This document shows, in pieces, positions 8,032 to 15,750 of a stretch of DNA of 64,000 nucleotides; positions within the stretch are counted from its first letter, which is position 1; every line of letters starts with the position of its first letter. The stretch is from Gordonia hongkongensis (GTDB taxonomy: Bacteria > Actinomycetota > Actinomycetes > Mycobacteriales > Mycobacteriaceae), in the NCBI RefSeq assembly GCF_023078355.1, contig NZ_CP095552.1, positions 5,208,001-5,272,000 on the forward strand, given 5' to 3'. The position numbers were made by a program, and so were the translations under genes. The notes beneath the pieces were generated by a model. That model was not told the origin of the DNA, did not search any database, and saw only the letters and a program-made list of their open reading frames with translations.

Positions 8032-9029
8032 AGGGGAACCTCCAGGGTGCTGGCGGCCGCAGCGCGCGAGACGCACGGCATGATGGCGTTGCCCGCGTCC
8101 TTCTCCTCGGGGGTGAGGTAGAGATCGCGGTGGACCGGGATACCGCCGGCGAGCGGGATGCGGCACTCACCGCACACGCCTTGCCGGCAGAGATTCGGCA
8201 CGACGATGCCCTCGTTCTCGAGAGCCTCGAGCATGCTCGTCCCCGCCGGTACATCGACCGTCCGCCCGGAAGCGGTCAGCTCCACACGGAAGGGGTCGCC
8301 GGCGTCGAGAGCGTCGATCCCGAACCGCTCGAGATGAATCCGCGATTCCGGCCAACCGGCGTCCACCGCCGCAGCAGTGACCGCGTCGATCATCGCCGCC
8401 GGACCGCATACGTACAGGTGGGTACCGATCGGCTGGGTACGCAGGGTCTGTGCGAGGCGATCGGCGAAAGAGTGCCGGTCGGTGAACAGTTCGGCACGGG
8501 GTCCGGCGAGTGCGGTGACCTCGTCGAGGTGGGCGGCCGCCGAATCACGGAAGACATACAGCAGTTGCACATCCCGGCGCCAGCGAGCCGCCGACCGAAG
8601 GTGGGACATCATCGGCGTGATCCCGATCCCGCCGGCGATCAGGAGATGTTTACGCGCCCGGGCGACCGGAGCGAACGCGCTGCGCGGCAACCCCACCGAC
8701 ACCGTTGCGCCGACCTCGAGTTCGTCGTGCAACCAACGCGATCCGCCCTTGCCGTCATCGAGTCGGAGCACCGAGATCGAGTAGTGCAACGGATGCGCGC
8801 CGTCGCCGGTCAGGCTGTAGGCGTTGGTGAAGGCACCCCCGTGCACGACGACGTGACTGCCCGGGATGTAACCGGGCAGCACGTTGCCGCCGGGGTCGGA
8901 AAAGGTGATCGCGCGGATGTCTCGGGCGGGGGCGTCGACAGCCGTGACGACGAGTTCCAGCGTCGTCGCGCCGGCTCCGGGACGCACGACGGACTCGGGG
9001 CTGCTCATGTCGGCCACTCCGGTGTTCAT
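8028..9029 (-). CDS. PDR/VanB-type reductase (flavin and 2Fe-2S), first copy
   Basis: A 333-residue reductase paralogous to that at 5504-6502. The flavin domain (GSHVVVHGGAFTNAYSLTGD) comes first, then the NAD domain (LLIAGGIGITPMMSHL, YVCGPAAMI). The C-terminal ferredoxin domain has CRQGVCGEC and a final cysteine in MPCVSRA. It supplies electrons to the heme demethylase. An AAGGA ribosome site precedes the ATG, which also overlaps the DmmA stop (ATGA), so it can be loaded both independently and by coupling. An N-terminal extension to 9182 is possible but runs inside the DmmA gene and lacks homologous sequence. Confidence 0.88.
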   Translation of the reverse strand: MNTGVADMSSPESVVRPGAGATTLELVVTAVDAPARDIRAITFSDPGGNVLPGYIPGSHVVVHGGAFTNAYSLTGDGAHPLHYSISVLRLDDGKGGSRWLHDELEVGATVSVGLPRSAFAPVARARKHLLIAGGIGITPMMSHLRSAARWRRDVQLLYVFRDSAAAHLDEVTALAGPRAELFTDRHSFADRLAQTLRTQPIGTHLYVCGPAAMIDAVTAAAVDAGWPESRIHLERFGIDALDAGDPFRVELTASGRTVDVPAGTSMLEALENEGIVVPNLCRQGVCGECRIPLAGGIPVHRDLYLTPEEKDAGNAIMPCVSRAAAASTLEVPL

Positions 9030-9610
9030 GAGGGATCCTTCGTGAGGGTGGGTACCTCGCCTGGTCCGGTTCCCGGACAGGCCGACTGGGCGGTCTCGGC
9101 GTCGGCCATGAAACCCAGATATTGTCCGGTTCGACGCGAGACGTGGTGGTACACGAGCAGGTCGCGACGGCAACCGACGCACCCGACGATGTCATCGACG
9201 GCCGCGGCCGCGCGGGTGACCGATCGGCAGTGTGCGCAGAAGATCTGCACGACCGACTGCGGCGCGGAAGTCACCGGGACGACGGCGATCTCGTCGTCCT
9301 CGAGTCCGGCACCGAGCGCGACCGCGCGCAGTGTCAGTGCCGATCCCGGCTCCGCTGCTATCCAGACTCGCACGCCGACAACGGCTTCGGCGAGGGTGCT
9401 GCCGAGCTGGGCGGCGACCGAGTCGGTATCCCCGTGGATACGTGTGGTGGCACGCGGAGGTAGTGATGACTCCCAGCGAGCCAGGGTCTCGGCGACATCC
9501 CCGACACCGACCAGCACGTACGAGTTGCCGGTCGGTGGGGGCGTCGTCGCCTCGATCGGTACGCCGGGACGTGCCCACGTCGGCACGCTGGAGAAGTCGA
9601 TCTGCGACAT
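9026..9610 (-). CDS. Dimethylamine monooxygenase subunit DmmA-like
   Basis: A 194-residue protein resembling the DmmA family of dimethylamine monooxygenase. A variable N-terminal alpha/beta region is followed by a zinc ribbon CAHC (125-128) ... CVGC (144-147), matching the tail of the fused demethylase two genes downstream. The ATG lies 10 bases past the cupin stop (as reconstructed across the frameshift), and the stop overlaps the reductase start. The biochemical role of DmmA-type subunits is less clear than that of the heme and reductase parts. Genetic linkage is the main argument for function. Confidence 0.8.
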   Translation of the reverse strand: MSQIDFSSVPTWARPGVPIEATTPPPTGNSYVLVGVGDVAETLARWESSLPPRATTRIHGDTDSVAAQLGSTLAEAVVGVRVWIAAEPGSALTLRAVALGAGLEDDEIAVVPVTSAPQSVVQIFCAHCRSVTRAAAAVDDIVGCVGCRRDLLVYHHVSRRTGQYLGFMADAETAQSACPGTGPGEVPTLTKDPS

Positions 9611-9619
9611 GGCAGCGAC

Positions 9620-10001
9620 TCAGAGGAGGGTGGCGTCGCGCAACCCGGTGTAGAAGGCGAGCGCGTAGTCGGGGGTGCTGAAGTAGATCTTGGACCCCTT
9701 CGGGAAGAAGATCGCGTCCTTGGCCGGCCACGGTCTTCTGCCCGGTCTCCCTGTTCTCCAGGAGGAACTCGCCTTCGAGCACGACCTTCATCTCGTCGTA
9801 TTCGTACTCGTAGTACAGCGGCTCGTCGGTGTGGCGCAGCTCGAAGTACCCGCTGCACATGGGGCTTCCGTCCGGGTTCTCGTAGACGTCTCCGATGAAG
9901 CCCTCGGTGCCCGGGTACTCCGCCTCGGGCATCTTCGGCAGATCCTCGTATCCGCCGCTGGTCACGCGGAACTCCAGGGCCTTGGCACTCTCGATGGTCA
10001 C
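9620..10001 (-). CDS. Cupin-domain protein, first gene of the methylated-amine operon (frameshifted)
   Basis: A single-domain beta-barrel cupin of about 126 residues. The core YYEYEYDEMKVVLEGEF looks like a cupin motif 1. After TGQKTVAG the reading frame is lost near 9722-9730, and the C-terminal part DAIFFPKGSKIYFSTPDYAL continues in another frame to a TGA at 9620. One extra base (GGCC for GGC) explains it. The GTG start follows an AAGGAG site by 7 bases. The DmmA-like gene begins 10 bases after the restored stop. Cupins of this type accompany ethanolamine and methylamine genes, but the role here is unknown. Either a sequencing error or a real loss is possible, and the clean downstream half favours an error. 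Confidence 0.7.
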
Positions 10002-10116
10002 GATGCTCCTTCACAGGTTCGATCTGGGCGTACTCGCGGGCGGCGGTACGTCGACGACATCCGGGGTCCGCGACCCATCGGCGCGACTCCCCGTAGTGGA
10101 CTTTGTCCCCTGTTAT

Positions 10117-10135
10117 GAAACAAGCGTCGTGTTTC
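10117..10135. promoter_or_regulatory. Inverted repeat GAAACA-N7-TGTTTC
   Basis: A perfect 6-bp-arm inverted repeat upstream of the cupin/demethylase operon. Its right arm overlaps the GAAAC element of the GlnR-type box, so it may be part of the same control site or the site of a second regulator. Confidence 0.4.
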
Positions 10136-10157
10136 GTAGGTGTGACGGCACTGTAAT
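10131..10157 (-). promoter_or_regulatory. GlnR-type nitrogen control box
   Basis: Read toward the operon the site is ATTAC-N6-GTCAC-N6-GAAAC. GTnAC-N6-GAAAC is the a/b half-site pair described for actinobacterial GlnR, and the extra ATTAC keeps the 11-base period. It lies about 130 bases before the cupin start, in a position suited to activation. The operon contains amt and leads to a glutamine-synthetase-like gene, which are typical GlnR targets. Confidence 0.55.
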
Positions 10158-10406
10158 GGCGTGCTACGGAACCGGCCCGTCCCGGACAGGGTGATCGGTC
10201 GGGCACGCAGACATCGACCCGCAGGTGCGCACCGTTTCGGCCCCTGGTCGGTCGGGTACCGCGGTCGGCAAGCCGGTTCCGCCGCATGCGAGCGCCCCGG
10301 CCCAGGCGCCCGGTTGAGAACCCAGCCGGGCGCCGTCTCATGACTCGACTCCGCGGGCCTGCTCGGCACGACTGCGACCGCGCCGCAACGTGATTCGCGA
10401 TCAGTG

Positions 10407-10435
10407 TTGCACCTTCGACCAGACTCTGACAACAT
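10407..10435 (+). promoter_or_regulatory. Promoter of the whiB-like gene
   Basis: TTGCAC (-35) and CAACAT (-10) are separated by 17 bases and lie 27 bases before the ATG. They resemble the principal sigma factor consensus. Confidence 0.4.
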
Positions 10436-10462
10436 ACGTTCTCAGTTTGATCGGAGGGATCA

Positions 10463-10846
10463 ATGGGCCATCGGCGTCAGTGGGTGACGGTTGCCGGCGC
10501 AACCAGCACGACAGGTCGTGCACGAAGTGCGCGCGATGTCGGCGGAGTGCCTGACATGCAACCCACGTGTACCTCGAACCCGGACGCCTGGTTCCCGGAG
10601 CAGGCCGCCGGTGCCCGGAGCCTGGCCAACCGGCACGCTGTCGACGGGTGCGTCCGCTGTCCGATCCGCTCGCGCTGCGCCCGCCTCGCACTGGACGATC
10701 CGACTCACCTGACCGGGATCTGGGCGGGTGTCTACGTGCCGCCGCCGGGCAACCAGCACCGGGCCCGTACCCATGCACTGAATCGACTGCAATCCATCGG
10801 CTTTCCGCACGCGCACCCGAACGAAGAGCACCGGACGACGGCCTGA
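10463..10846 (+). CDS. WhiB-family iron-sulfur regulator
   Basis: A 127-residue Wbl protein. Four cysteines (C in PTCTSN, then C-x2-C-x5-C in GCVRCPIRSRCARLAL) bind the [4Fe-4S] cluster. The following GIWAGV is the family's G-(V/I)-W-(G/A)-G turn, and a short basic tail follows. Wbl proteins sense O2 or NO, or partner with sigma factor A. The start is well fixed by GGAGG 7 bases before the ATG. About 30 residues precede the first cysteine with no recognisable feature. It is transcribed away from the methylated-amine operon and stands alone, so its targets cannot be read from context. Confidence 0.9.
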   Translation: MGHRRQWVTVAGATSTTGRARSARDVGGVPDMQPTCTSNPDAWFPEQAAGARSLANRHAVDGCVRCPIRSRCARLALDDPTHLTGIWAGVYVPPPGNQHRARTHALNRLQSIGFPHAHPNEEHRTTA

Positions 10847-10971
10847 CCCGACGATGCGGTGGCACTCGCACACGACATCGGCCCGGGTGCGGCGACTACC
10901 TGAGAGGTAGTGGCTCTCACGACGTCTGACGCCGACACTGGGATCACGACGATCCGCAGAGGAGGTGTCCG

Positions 10972-11304
10972 ATGACCGACCGACCGACCGCCGTCGGCAG
11001 AAGACCCGCTGCTCTCCGCGCGCCCACGGGCTCGTGTCCGCGGTGGCTGACCGCGGTCATGCGGTGCGACCGCGCCCTGTCCTCGTGGTTCATCGGGGCG
11101 GGCTTCTTCTTCGCGCCGGTCTTGTTGATCCTCGACCCGTGGCCGGCCGCTGTCGTGATCGCCTGGGTGACGATCTCGATGTCCGGGCTGTGGCTTGGTC
11201 TGCTCGGCGTCTTCATGGCCGCCGGCTTGGCGCAGGTGCTGCGCGCCGGCGACGAGATCCCCGACGAGTTCTGGTCCGGTCTGCTGGATTACCGGACCCG
11301 GTGA
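10972..11304 (+). CDS. Small two-helix membrane protein, unknown
   Basis: A 110-residue protein with a basic, proline-containing N terminus. Two hydrophobic segments follow (about residues 37-55 and 60-88, including WFIGAGFFFAPVLLILD). The last ~20 residues are acidic and cytosolic. AGGAGGT directly before the ATG is a very strong ribosome site. It lies 125 bases after the whiB-like gene on the same strand and faces the convergent MFS gene, 25 bases away. I recognise no family. Confidence 0.65.
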   Translation: MTDRPTAVGRRPAALRAPTGSCPRWLTAVMRCDRALSSWFIGAGFFFAPVLLILDPWPAAVVIAWVTISMSGLWLGLLGVFMAAGLAQVLRAGDEIPDEFWSGLLDYRTR

Positions 11305-11329
11305 GCCGGCCGGGCCGACGGTCGAGCGG

Positions 11330-12805
11330 CTAGGCCGACTCGGCGGCCCGGGCCGCCGGCGCACCCGTTCGGCCACGGACGAGCGCGGCCGCTGCGATGA
11401 GCACAAGCGACAGGCAGGCCGCGACGACGAAGGCCAGGTAAATGCCGTCGGCCCCCGCCTGCAGCGGGTTCACCCCGTCGTCGATGGCCGACTGTGTACC
11501 CCGGGACATCAGCGTGATGAACAGCGCGGTGCCTGCCGCTCCCGCGACCTGCTGGATGGTGCTGACGGTCGCGCTGCCGTGCGAGTACAGCTCGGGACTC
11601 AGCAATCCCAGCGCTGAGGTCATGAGCGGCGTCAGACCGAAAGCGATACCAGCACTGAGGATCACGTGAGCCGCGATCACCATGCCCAACGACGACCCGG
11701 CGTCGAGCGTGGTGAGCAGCCACGTGCCGGCACTGACGGCCAAGGTGCCCGGTAGCACCAGTGGTCGTGCACCGACCTTGTCGAACAATGCACCGACGAA
11801 GGGCGCCAGCAGACCCATCACCAGGCCACCGGGCAGGAGCACGAGGCCGGTGGTCAGGACGTCCTTGCCCATCACGTTCTGTAGGAAAAGGGGAAGCAGG
11901 ATGAGCGCGCCGAAGAGCGTCAGCATGAACCCGGCCATCAGCACGACGGCCAAGCGGAACGGTGCGATCGCGAAGGTCCGCAGGTCGAGCAGTGCCAAGC
12001 CGCGGTCGGCGAGTTTGAGCTGTCGCACGACGAACAACGCGAGCGCGACGGCGCCGATGACGAGTGGCACCCACGGTGGGATCGGGGCGTGCCCACCCGC
12101 CGACTCCCCGATGCTGCTGAGACCGTAGACGACACCGCCGAAGCCGAGAGCCGACAACGGGACCGAGATGAGGTCGAGCTGCGCGGGCCGCCGTTCGGTG
12201 ACGTTGCGGACGAACACCCCGCCGAGGATCAGCGCACCGATCGCGATGGGCAGCACGATCCAGAACATGGCTCGCCAGCTGAGGGACTGCAGGATCAGGC
12301 CGGACACCGTCGGACCGACGGCCGGCGCGACGGCGATGACGATGGAGACCAGTCCCATCGTGCGGCCCCGATTCTGCTCCGGGACGACGTTCAGGATCGT
12401 CGTCATCAGCAGCGGGACCATGAGCGCGGTGCCGGACGCCTGCACCACGCGGGCGACGATCAGGAGTTCGAAGCCCGGCGCGAGGGCGGCGGCGAGGGTG
12501 CCGATCGTGAACAACGTCATCGCCGCGATGTAGATCGACCGCAGGGTGAAGCGCTGCATCAGGTAGCCGGTGATCGGGATGACGATCGCCATCGTCAGCA
12601 GGAACCCGCTGGTGAGCCATTGCGCGGTGGCGGCGGTGATCTCGAGGTCGGCCATCAGGGTGGGCAGTGCGACGCTCAGGATCGTCTCGTTCAGGATCAC
12701 CACGAAGGCCGCGACCAGCAAGACCCCGATGAGCAGCACGGCGCTGCGATCCGTGCCGGTGTCGGTGCGGTTGTCGGTGCCCGGGAGGGCGGCGTTCTCG
12801 GTCAC
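11330..12805 (-). CDS. DHA2-type MFS multidrug exporter
   Basis: A 491-residue major-facilitator transporter of the 14-helix drug:H+ antiporter type. Helix 1 contains FVVILNETILSVALPTL, the motif-D-like sequence of EmrB/QacA proteins, and a motif-A-like loop follows helix 2 (LMQRFTLRS). Motif C-like glycines lie in APAVGPTVSGLILQ. It should export toxic compounds using the proton gradient. The GTG start was chosen for the GAGAG upstream and the operator position. An in-frame ATG at 12844 would give 13 more residues. The gene is divergent from a TetR gene, with paired operators between them, so drug-inducible repression by that TetR is the likely control. Confidence 0.88.
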   Translation of the reverse strand: MTENAALPGTDNRTDTGTDRSAVLLIGVLLVAAFVVILNETILSVALPTLMADLEITAATAQWLTSGFLLTMAIVIPITGYLMQRFTLRSIYIAAMTLFTIGTLAAALAPGFELLIVARVVQASGTALMVPLLMTTILNVVPEQNRGRTMGLVSIVIAVAPAVGPTVSGLILQSLSWRAMFWIVLPIAIGALILGGVFVRNVTERRPAQLDLISVPLSALGFGGVVYGLSSIGESAGGHAPIPPWVPLVIGAVALALFVVRQLKLADRGLALLDLRTFAIAPFRLAVVLMAGFMLTLFGALILLPLFLQNVMGKDVLTTGLVLLPGGLVMGLLAPFVGALFDKVGARPLVLPGTLAVSAGTWLLTTLDAGSSLGMVIAAHVILSAGIAFGLTPLMTSALGLLSPELYSHGSATVSTIQQVAGAAGTALFITLMSRGTQSAIDDGVNPLQAGADGIYLAFVVAACLSLVLIAAAALVRGRTGAPAARAAESA

Positions 12806-12864
12806 TGTCGTTCTCTCATCGCTGTGGTGGTCCGGGTCGATCACACGGCGACGCTACCGAAAAA

Positions 12865-12897
12865 TGGCAGGGACTGCCAGGCTGGCACCGACTGACA
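12865..12897. promoter_or_regulatory. Twin TetR operators between MFS and tetR
   Basis: A perfect palindrome TGGCAGGGACTGCCA at 12865-12879 is followed by an imperfect copy TGGCACCGACTGACA at 12883-12897 (12 of 15 bases the same). They lie between the divergent exporter and tetR genes, the usual place for an autoregulating TetR. Confidence 0.6.
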
Positions 12898-12915
12898 CCT
12901 GCGCCGGTCGACCGC

Positions 12916-12921
12916 TAGTCT
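12916..12921 (+). promoter_or_regulatory. -10 element of leaderless tetR
   Basis: TAGTCT lies 6 bases before the ATG with no ribosome site, as in leaderless transcripts. It supports the start at 12928. Confidence 0.45.
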
Positions 12922-12927
12922 CGACCC

Positions 12928-13551
12928 ATGCCGGAATCCTCCGAGACCGGCGGGTTGCGGGCCCGCCGTCGAGATGCGACGCGCCTGGAGATCCACGAGG
13001 CCGCAGTGGATCTGTTCGAGCGCAACGGATTCGACGAGACGACGGTCGACGAGATCGCCGCTGCCGCCGGGGTCTCCCCGCGCACGTTCTTCCGGTACTT
13101 CCCGACCAAGGAAGAGTGCGTGCTCTTCGACCGCTTCGGTTTCGACCAGGCACTCGACGACCATCTGGCCGGCACCGACCCCGATGCCCTGTCGCTCGCC
13201 GACATCGAGGGCGTCTACCGGCAGCTGCTGGAGGGGTTCGGTGATCGCAGCGACGACGTGTCCGCCCATTTCATGCGCGTGCAGAAACTCGTACTCGCGA
13301 CACCCACCCTGAGCCGAGCCGCCCTCGGCCGCTACGCCGACAAGTCACGCCGACGGCCCGAGGCCCTGGGCGACCGCAGCTCGGCGCGAACTCGCGGTCA
13401 GCTACGGATGATCCTGGAGATCGCCAATCTCGAGGTGCAGTGCGCCTTCGAGGAATGGGTCGAGATCAACGAGCGTCCCGGGTCGTCGGGGACGCCCCGG
13501 CCACTCGTGGACGTCTACGACGACGTGTGCCGTCGGATGCGGGAGCTGTGA
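12928..13551 (+). CDS. TetR-family repressor of the adjacent MFS exporter
   Basis: A 207-residue TetR protein. The N-terminal helix-turn-helix is plain (TVDEIAAAAGVSPRTFFRYF, residues about 40-59). A helical ligand-binding region follows, with a C-terminal segment resembling the mycofactocin-type and AcrR-like TetR C-terminal domain. The start is set by a TAGTCT -10 six bases upstream and no ribosome site, suggesting a leaderless mRNA. It is divergent from the DHA2 exporter, with two operator-like palindromes in the 122-base gap. The natural inducer is unknown. Confidence 0.88.
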   Translation: MPESSETGGLRARRRDATRLEIHEAAVDLFERNGFDETTVDEIAAAAGVSPRTFFRYFPTKEECVLFDRFGFDQALDDHLAGTDPDALSLADIEGVYRQLLEGFGDRSDDVSAHFMRVQKLVLATPTLSRAALGRYADKSRRRPEALGDRSSARTRGQLRMILEIANLEVQCAFEEWVEINERPGSSGTPRPLVDVYDDVCRRMREL

Positions 13552-13863
13552 TCAGAGGTCACTCATGTCGAGGACGAAGCGGTGCCGCACCTCCCCTCGG
13601 CGAAGGCGGTCCAGCGCGACGTCGACCTGGCTCGACGGAAACACCTCGACGTCCGCGGCGAAGTCGTCGGGCGACGTGGCCACCGCCACCGTGTGCGCTC
13701 CGAGCGCCCGGCCATCGGGGACCTTGGCGGCGGTCGAGGTGCACGCCGTGACCTCGGCGCAGAGCGCCACCGCGAACTTCACGGCGAGGGGTCCCAGACC
13801 GCCGACTCCGGCGACGCCGACACGGACGCTCGGGCCCGCGTTCCACCTCCTCAGCGGTGCGGT
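13552..13863 (-). pseudogene. Remnant of a zinc-type alcohol dehydrogenase
   Basis: The readable stretch begins PLRRWNAGPSVRVGVAGVGG, the nucleotide-binding entry of an AdhC/YahK-type NADP alcohol dehydrogenase. It runs through AVKFAVALCAEV to about DDFAAD. It then jumps to the family's very C terminus (VDVALDRLRRGEVRHRFVLD, then a stop). The catalytic zinc-site N-terminal half and roughly 100 residues of the middle are missing, and an in-frame stop lies just upstream at about 13870. So two deletions have destroyed the gene. It lies tail-to-tail against tetR with the stop abutting at 13552. Confidence 0.75.
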
Positions 13864-14075
13864 CGATGATCATCTCGCTGGCGGCCACATGGGTCCCGGC
13901 GTCGATCGTCGTCGTCGCCGACCAGGACGAGAACCCCGAGATTCATCGGCGACGCAAAGCAAGCGCTCGCCGCGAGCGCTTCGCGAGCTTCTTCTCGGTG
14001 TGACCGCCCACGATGGGTCGCCCCGGCCCGGGGTACGGACTTCGAGCGTCCGCACCGCACTGACCGGGGCACGCG
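13864..14075. other. Non-coding stretch with a GC hairpin
   Basis: No gene is supported here. AAGCGCTCG-ccg-CGAGCGCTT at 13961-13981 is a perfect 9-bp-stem hairpin that could act as a terminator between the remnant and the VOC gene. Confidence 0.45.
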
Positions 14076-14525
14076 TCAGGACGCGACGTCGAGGACCCAG
14101 GTGACCCCGAATCTGTCGGTCAGCATGCCGAAACCGGGACTCCACTGCGACGCGGCGAGCGGTTCGACGGTCGACGCCCCGACGGACAGCCCGTCCCAGA
14201 ACTGCTGCACTTCGTCGAGGGTCTCCCCTCGGACGGAGACGAAGAAGGACGCGTCGGTGACCGTCATCCCGTTCTCGCGTCTCGTCGTGCCGGCAACGTC
14301 TGCCGAAACACCCGCCGGACCCGGAACGTCATACGCCATCACTCGGAACCCGTTGTCTGATACGACCGATCCGAAGACCACGTCGTCAGCACCGGGCGCC
14401 TCGGCGGGCATCCCGAAGTCGCCGTAGGTCCGGATGACCATCTGGCCGCCGAAGACCGACCGGTAGAACTCCAGGGCCGGGCGTGCATCGCCACGGAAGT
14501 TGAGGTGCGTGGTGGTGGTGATCAT
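14076..14525 (-). CDS. VOC-superfamily (PhnB/glyoxalase-like) protein
   Basis: A 149-residue protein of the PhnB-type VOC fold, beginning MITTTTHLNFRGDARPALEF. It has the paired beta-alpha-beta-beta-beta repeats and ends with SPGFGMLTDRFGVTWVLDV, the usual family tail. Two adjacent ATGs follow GGAG, and I chose the second for better spacing. Function is unassigned in most members. The gene is divergent from a WYL-domain regulator, a common pairing in actinobacteria and a hint that the regulator controls it. Confidence 0.85.
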   Translation of the reverse strand: MITTTTHLNFRGDARPALEFYRSVFGGQMVIRTYGDFGMPAEAPGADDVVFGSVVSDNGFRVMAYDVPGPAGVSADVAGTTRRENGMTVTDASFFVSVRGETLDEVQQFWDGLSVGASTVEPLAASQWSPGFGMLTDRFGVTWVLDVAS

Positions 14526-14621
14526 CATTCTCCTGGATGTGTGTCGCGTTGCCGACCGATTCTCGGTCGCACAGACGACGATCGCCCGTGAGTAGGTCAC
14601 CTTGTGTCCGCCACTGCGAAC

Positions 14622-14627
14622 TACATT
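14622..14627 (+). promoter_or_regulatory. -10 element of leaderless WYL regulator
   Basis: TACATT lies 6 bases before GTG 14634. This would place the first transcribed base at the start codon and decides the start against GTG 14604. Confidence 0.45.
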
Positions 14628-14633
14628 TGTCTG

Positions 14634-15674
14634 GTGCGCACACCGACCGCCCGGCACCTACGGCTGCTGTCTCTGCTGCAGACGCGGCGGGACTGGCCCG
14701 GCGCGCTGCTGGCCGACCGTCTGGAGGTCAGCCACCGCACCATCCGACGGGACGTGGACCGTCTGCGCGACATGGGCTACAACATCCAGGCGACGATGGG
14801 ACCCGAGGGCGGTTATAGACTCGAGGCCGGCGCGGAGTTGCCGCCGCTGCTCTTCGACGACGACCAGGTGGTCGCCCTCGCGCTCGCCCTGCAGACCGCG
14901 AGCGCCACCGGTGTGGATGTCGGTGAGCCGGCCGCACGTGCGCTGGCGACCGTCCGGCAACTCATGCCCTCCCGTCTCCGCCATCGTCTCGATGCGCTCC
15001 CCGTCACCGCCGGTGGCCCCGAGACCGATCTGGCTGGGCCGGATGTGCTGAGCGCGATATCGCGGGCCGTCCACCACCGCCACGTCCTCCGGTTCGACTA
15101 CGCACGCCGTGTCGGCTCACCCGAGTCAGCTGATTCTCGTTCCACTGCATCGGTTCCCGACGTCTCACCACCGCGCCGGGTGGAACCGCACCACCTCCTG
15201 ACCGCTCGGGGACGCTGGTACCTGGTGGCGTGGGATCTCGAGCGAGACGACTGGCGCATCTTCCGTGCCGATCGAATGAGCCCGCGAGTACCCACCGGTC
15301 CGCAGTTCACTCGGCGCGACCTACCGACGGGAGACCCCGCATCGTTCGTCGCCGCCCGGTTCAAGGGCTCGACCGATTCCGACACGTGGCCGTGCCGCGG
15401 CAAGGTGATACTCGACCTGCCTGCCCGCGATGTCGCCCCGTTCGCCGGCGACGGCACCGTCGAAGAACTCGACTTCGATTGTTGCAGTGTGGAACTCGGC
15501 TCCTGGTCATGGATCGGGATGGCCGCGTCGCTCAACCGGTTCGACTGTTCCGTCGAAGTCGTATACCCGGCCGAACTCGCCGCGGCCTTCGGCGTCCTCG
15601 CGGCCCGCAACGCGGCCACGGCAGAGAGCTCAGGCGGCCCGGGCCTTCCCTCGGGCCCGGTTCCGTCCTGCTGA
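14634..15674 (+). CDS. WYL-domain (YafY/DeoR-type) transcriptional regulator
   Basis: A 346-residue regulator. The N terminus is RTPTARHLRLLSLLQTRR, followed by an HTH_11 helix-turn-helix with SHRTIRRDVDRLRDMGY (residues about 30-50). The WYL domain follows from about residue 140 with the name-giving RWYLVAWD. A C-terminal WCX segment closes the protein. Such proteins bind a nucleic-acid or small-molecule ligand with the WYL domain. The chosen GTG matches where relatives begin and follows a TANNNT hexamer by 6 bases. Divergent from the VOC gene across 108 bases. A Ser/Pro-rich insert near residue 165 separates WYL strands. Confidence 0.87.
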   Translation: MRTPTARHLRLLSLLQTRRDWPGALLADRLEVSHRTIRRDVDRLRDMGYNIQATMGPEGGYRLEAGAELPPLLFDDDQVVALALALQTASATGVDVGEPAARALATVRQLMPSRLRHRLDALPVTAGGPETDLAGPDVLSAISRAVHHRHVLRFDYARRVGSPESADSRSTASVPDVSPPRRVEPHHLLTARGRWYLVAWDLERDDWRIFRADRMSPRVPTGPQFTRRDLPTGDPASFVAARFKGSTDSDTWPCRGKVILDLPARDVAPFAGDGTVEELDFDCCSVELGSWSWIGMAASLNRFDCSVEVVYPAELAAAFGVLAARNAATAESSGGPGLPSGPVPSC

Positions 15675-15750
15675 TGGGATGCCATCAGCGGGACGGAAAC
15701 GGCACCAGGACGACACTATTCGCTGCAACATGTGGCGAATCCGCACCAGC

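Larger units (their letters stand above)
10002..10406. other. Intergenic control region between cupin and whiB-like genes
   Basis: About 400 bases without a supported gene separate the divergent cupin and whiB-like genes. The left part holds the GlnR-type box and a GAAACA/TGTTTC inverted repeat. The segment from about 10160 to 10400 shows nothing I can name. Confidence 0.5.
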
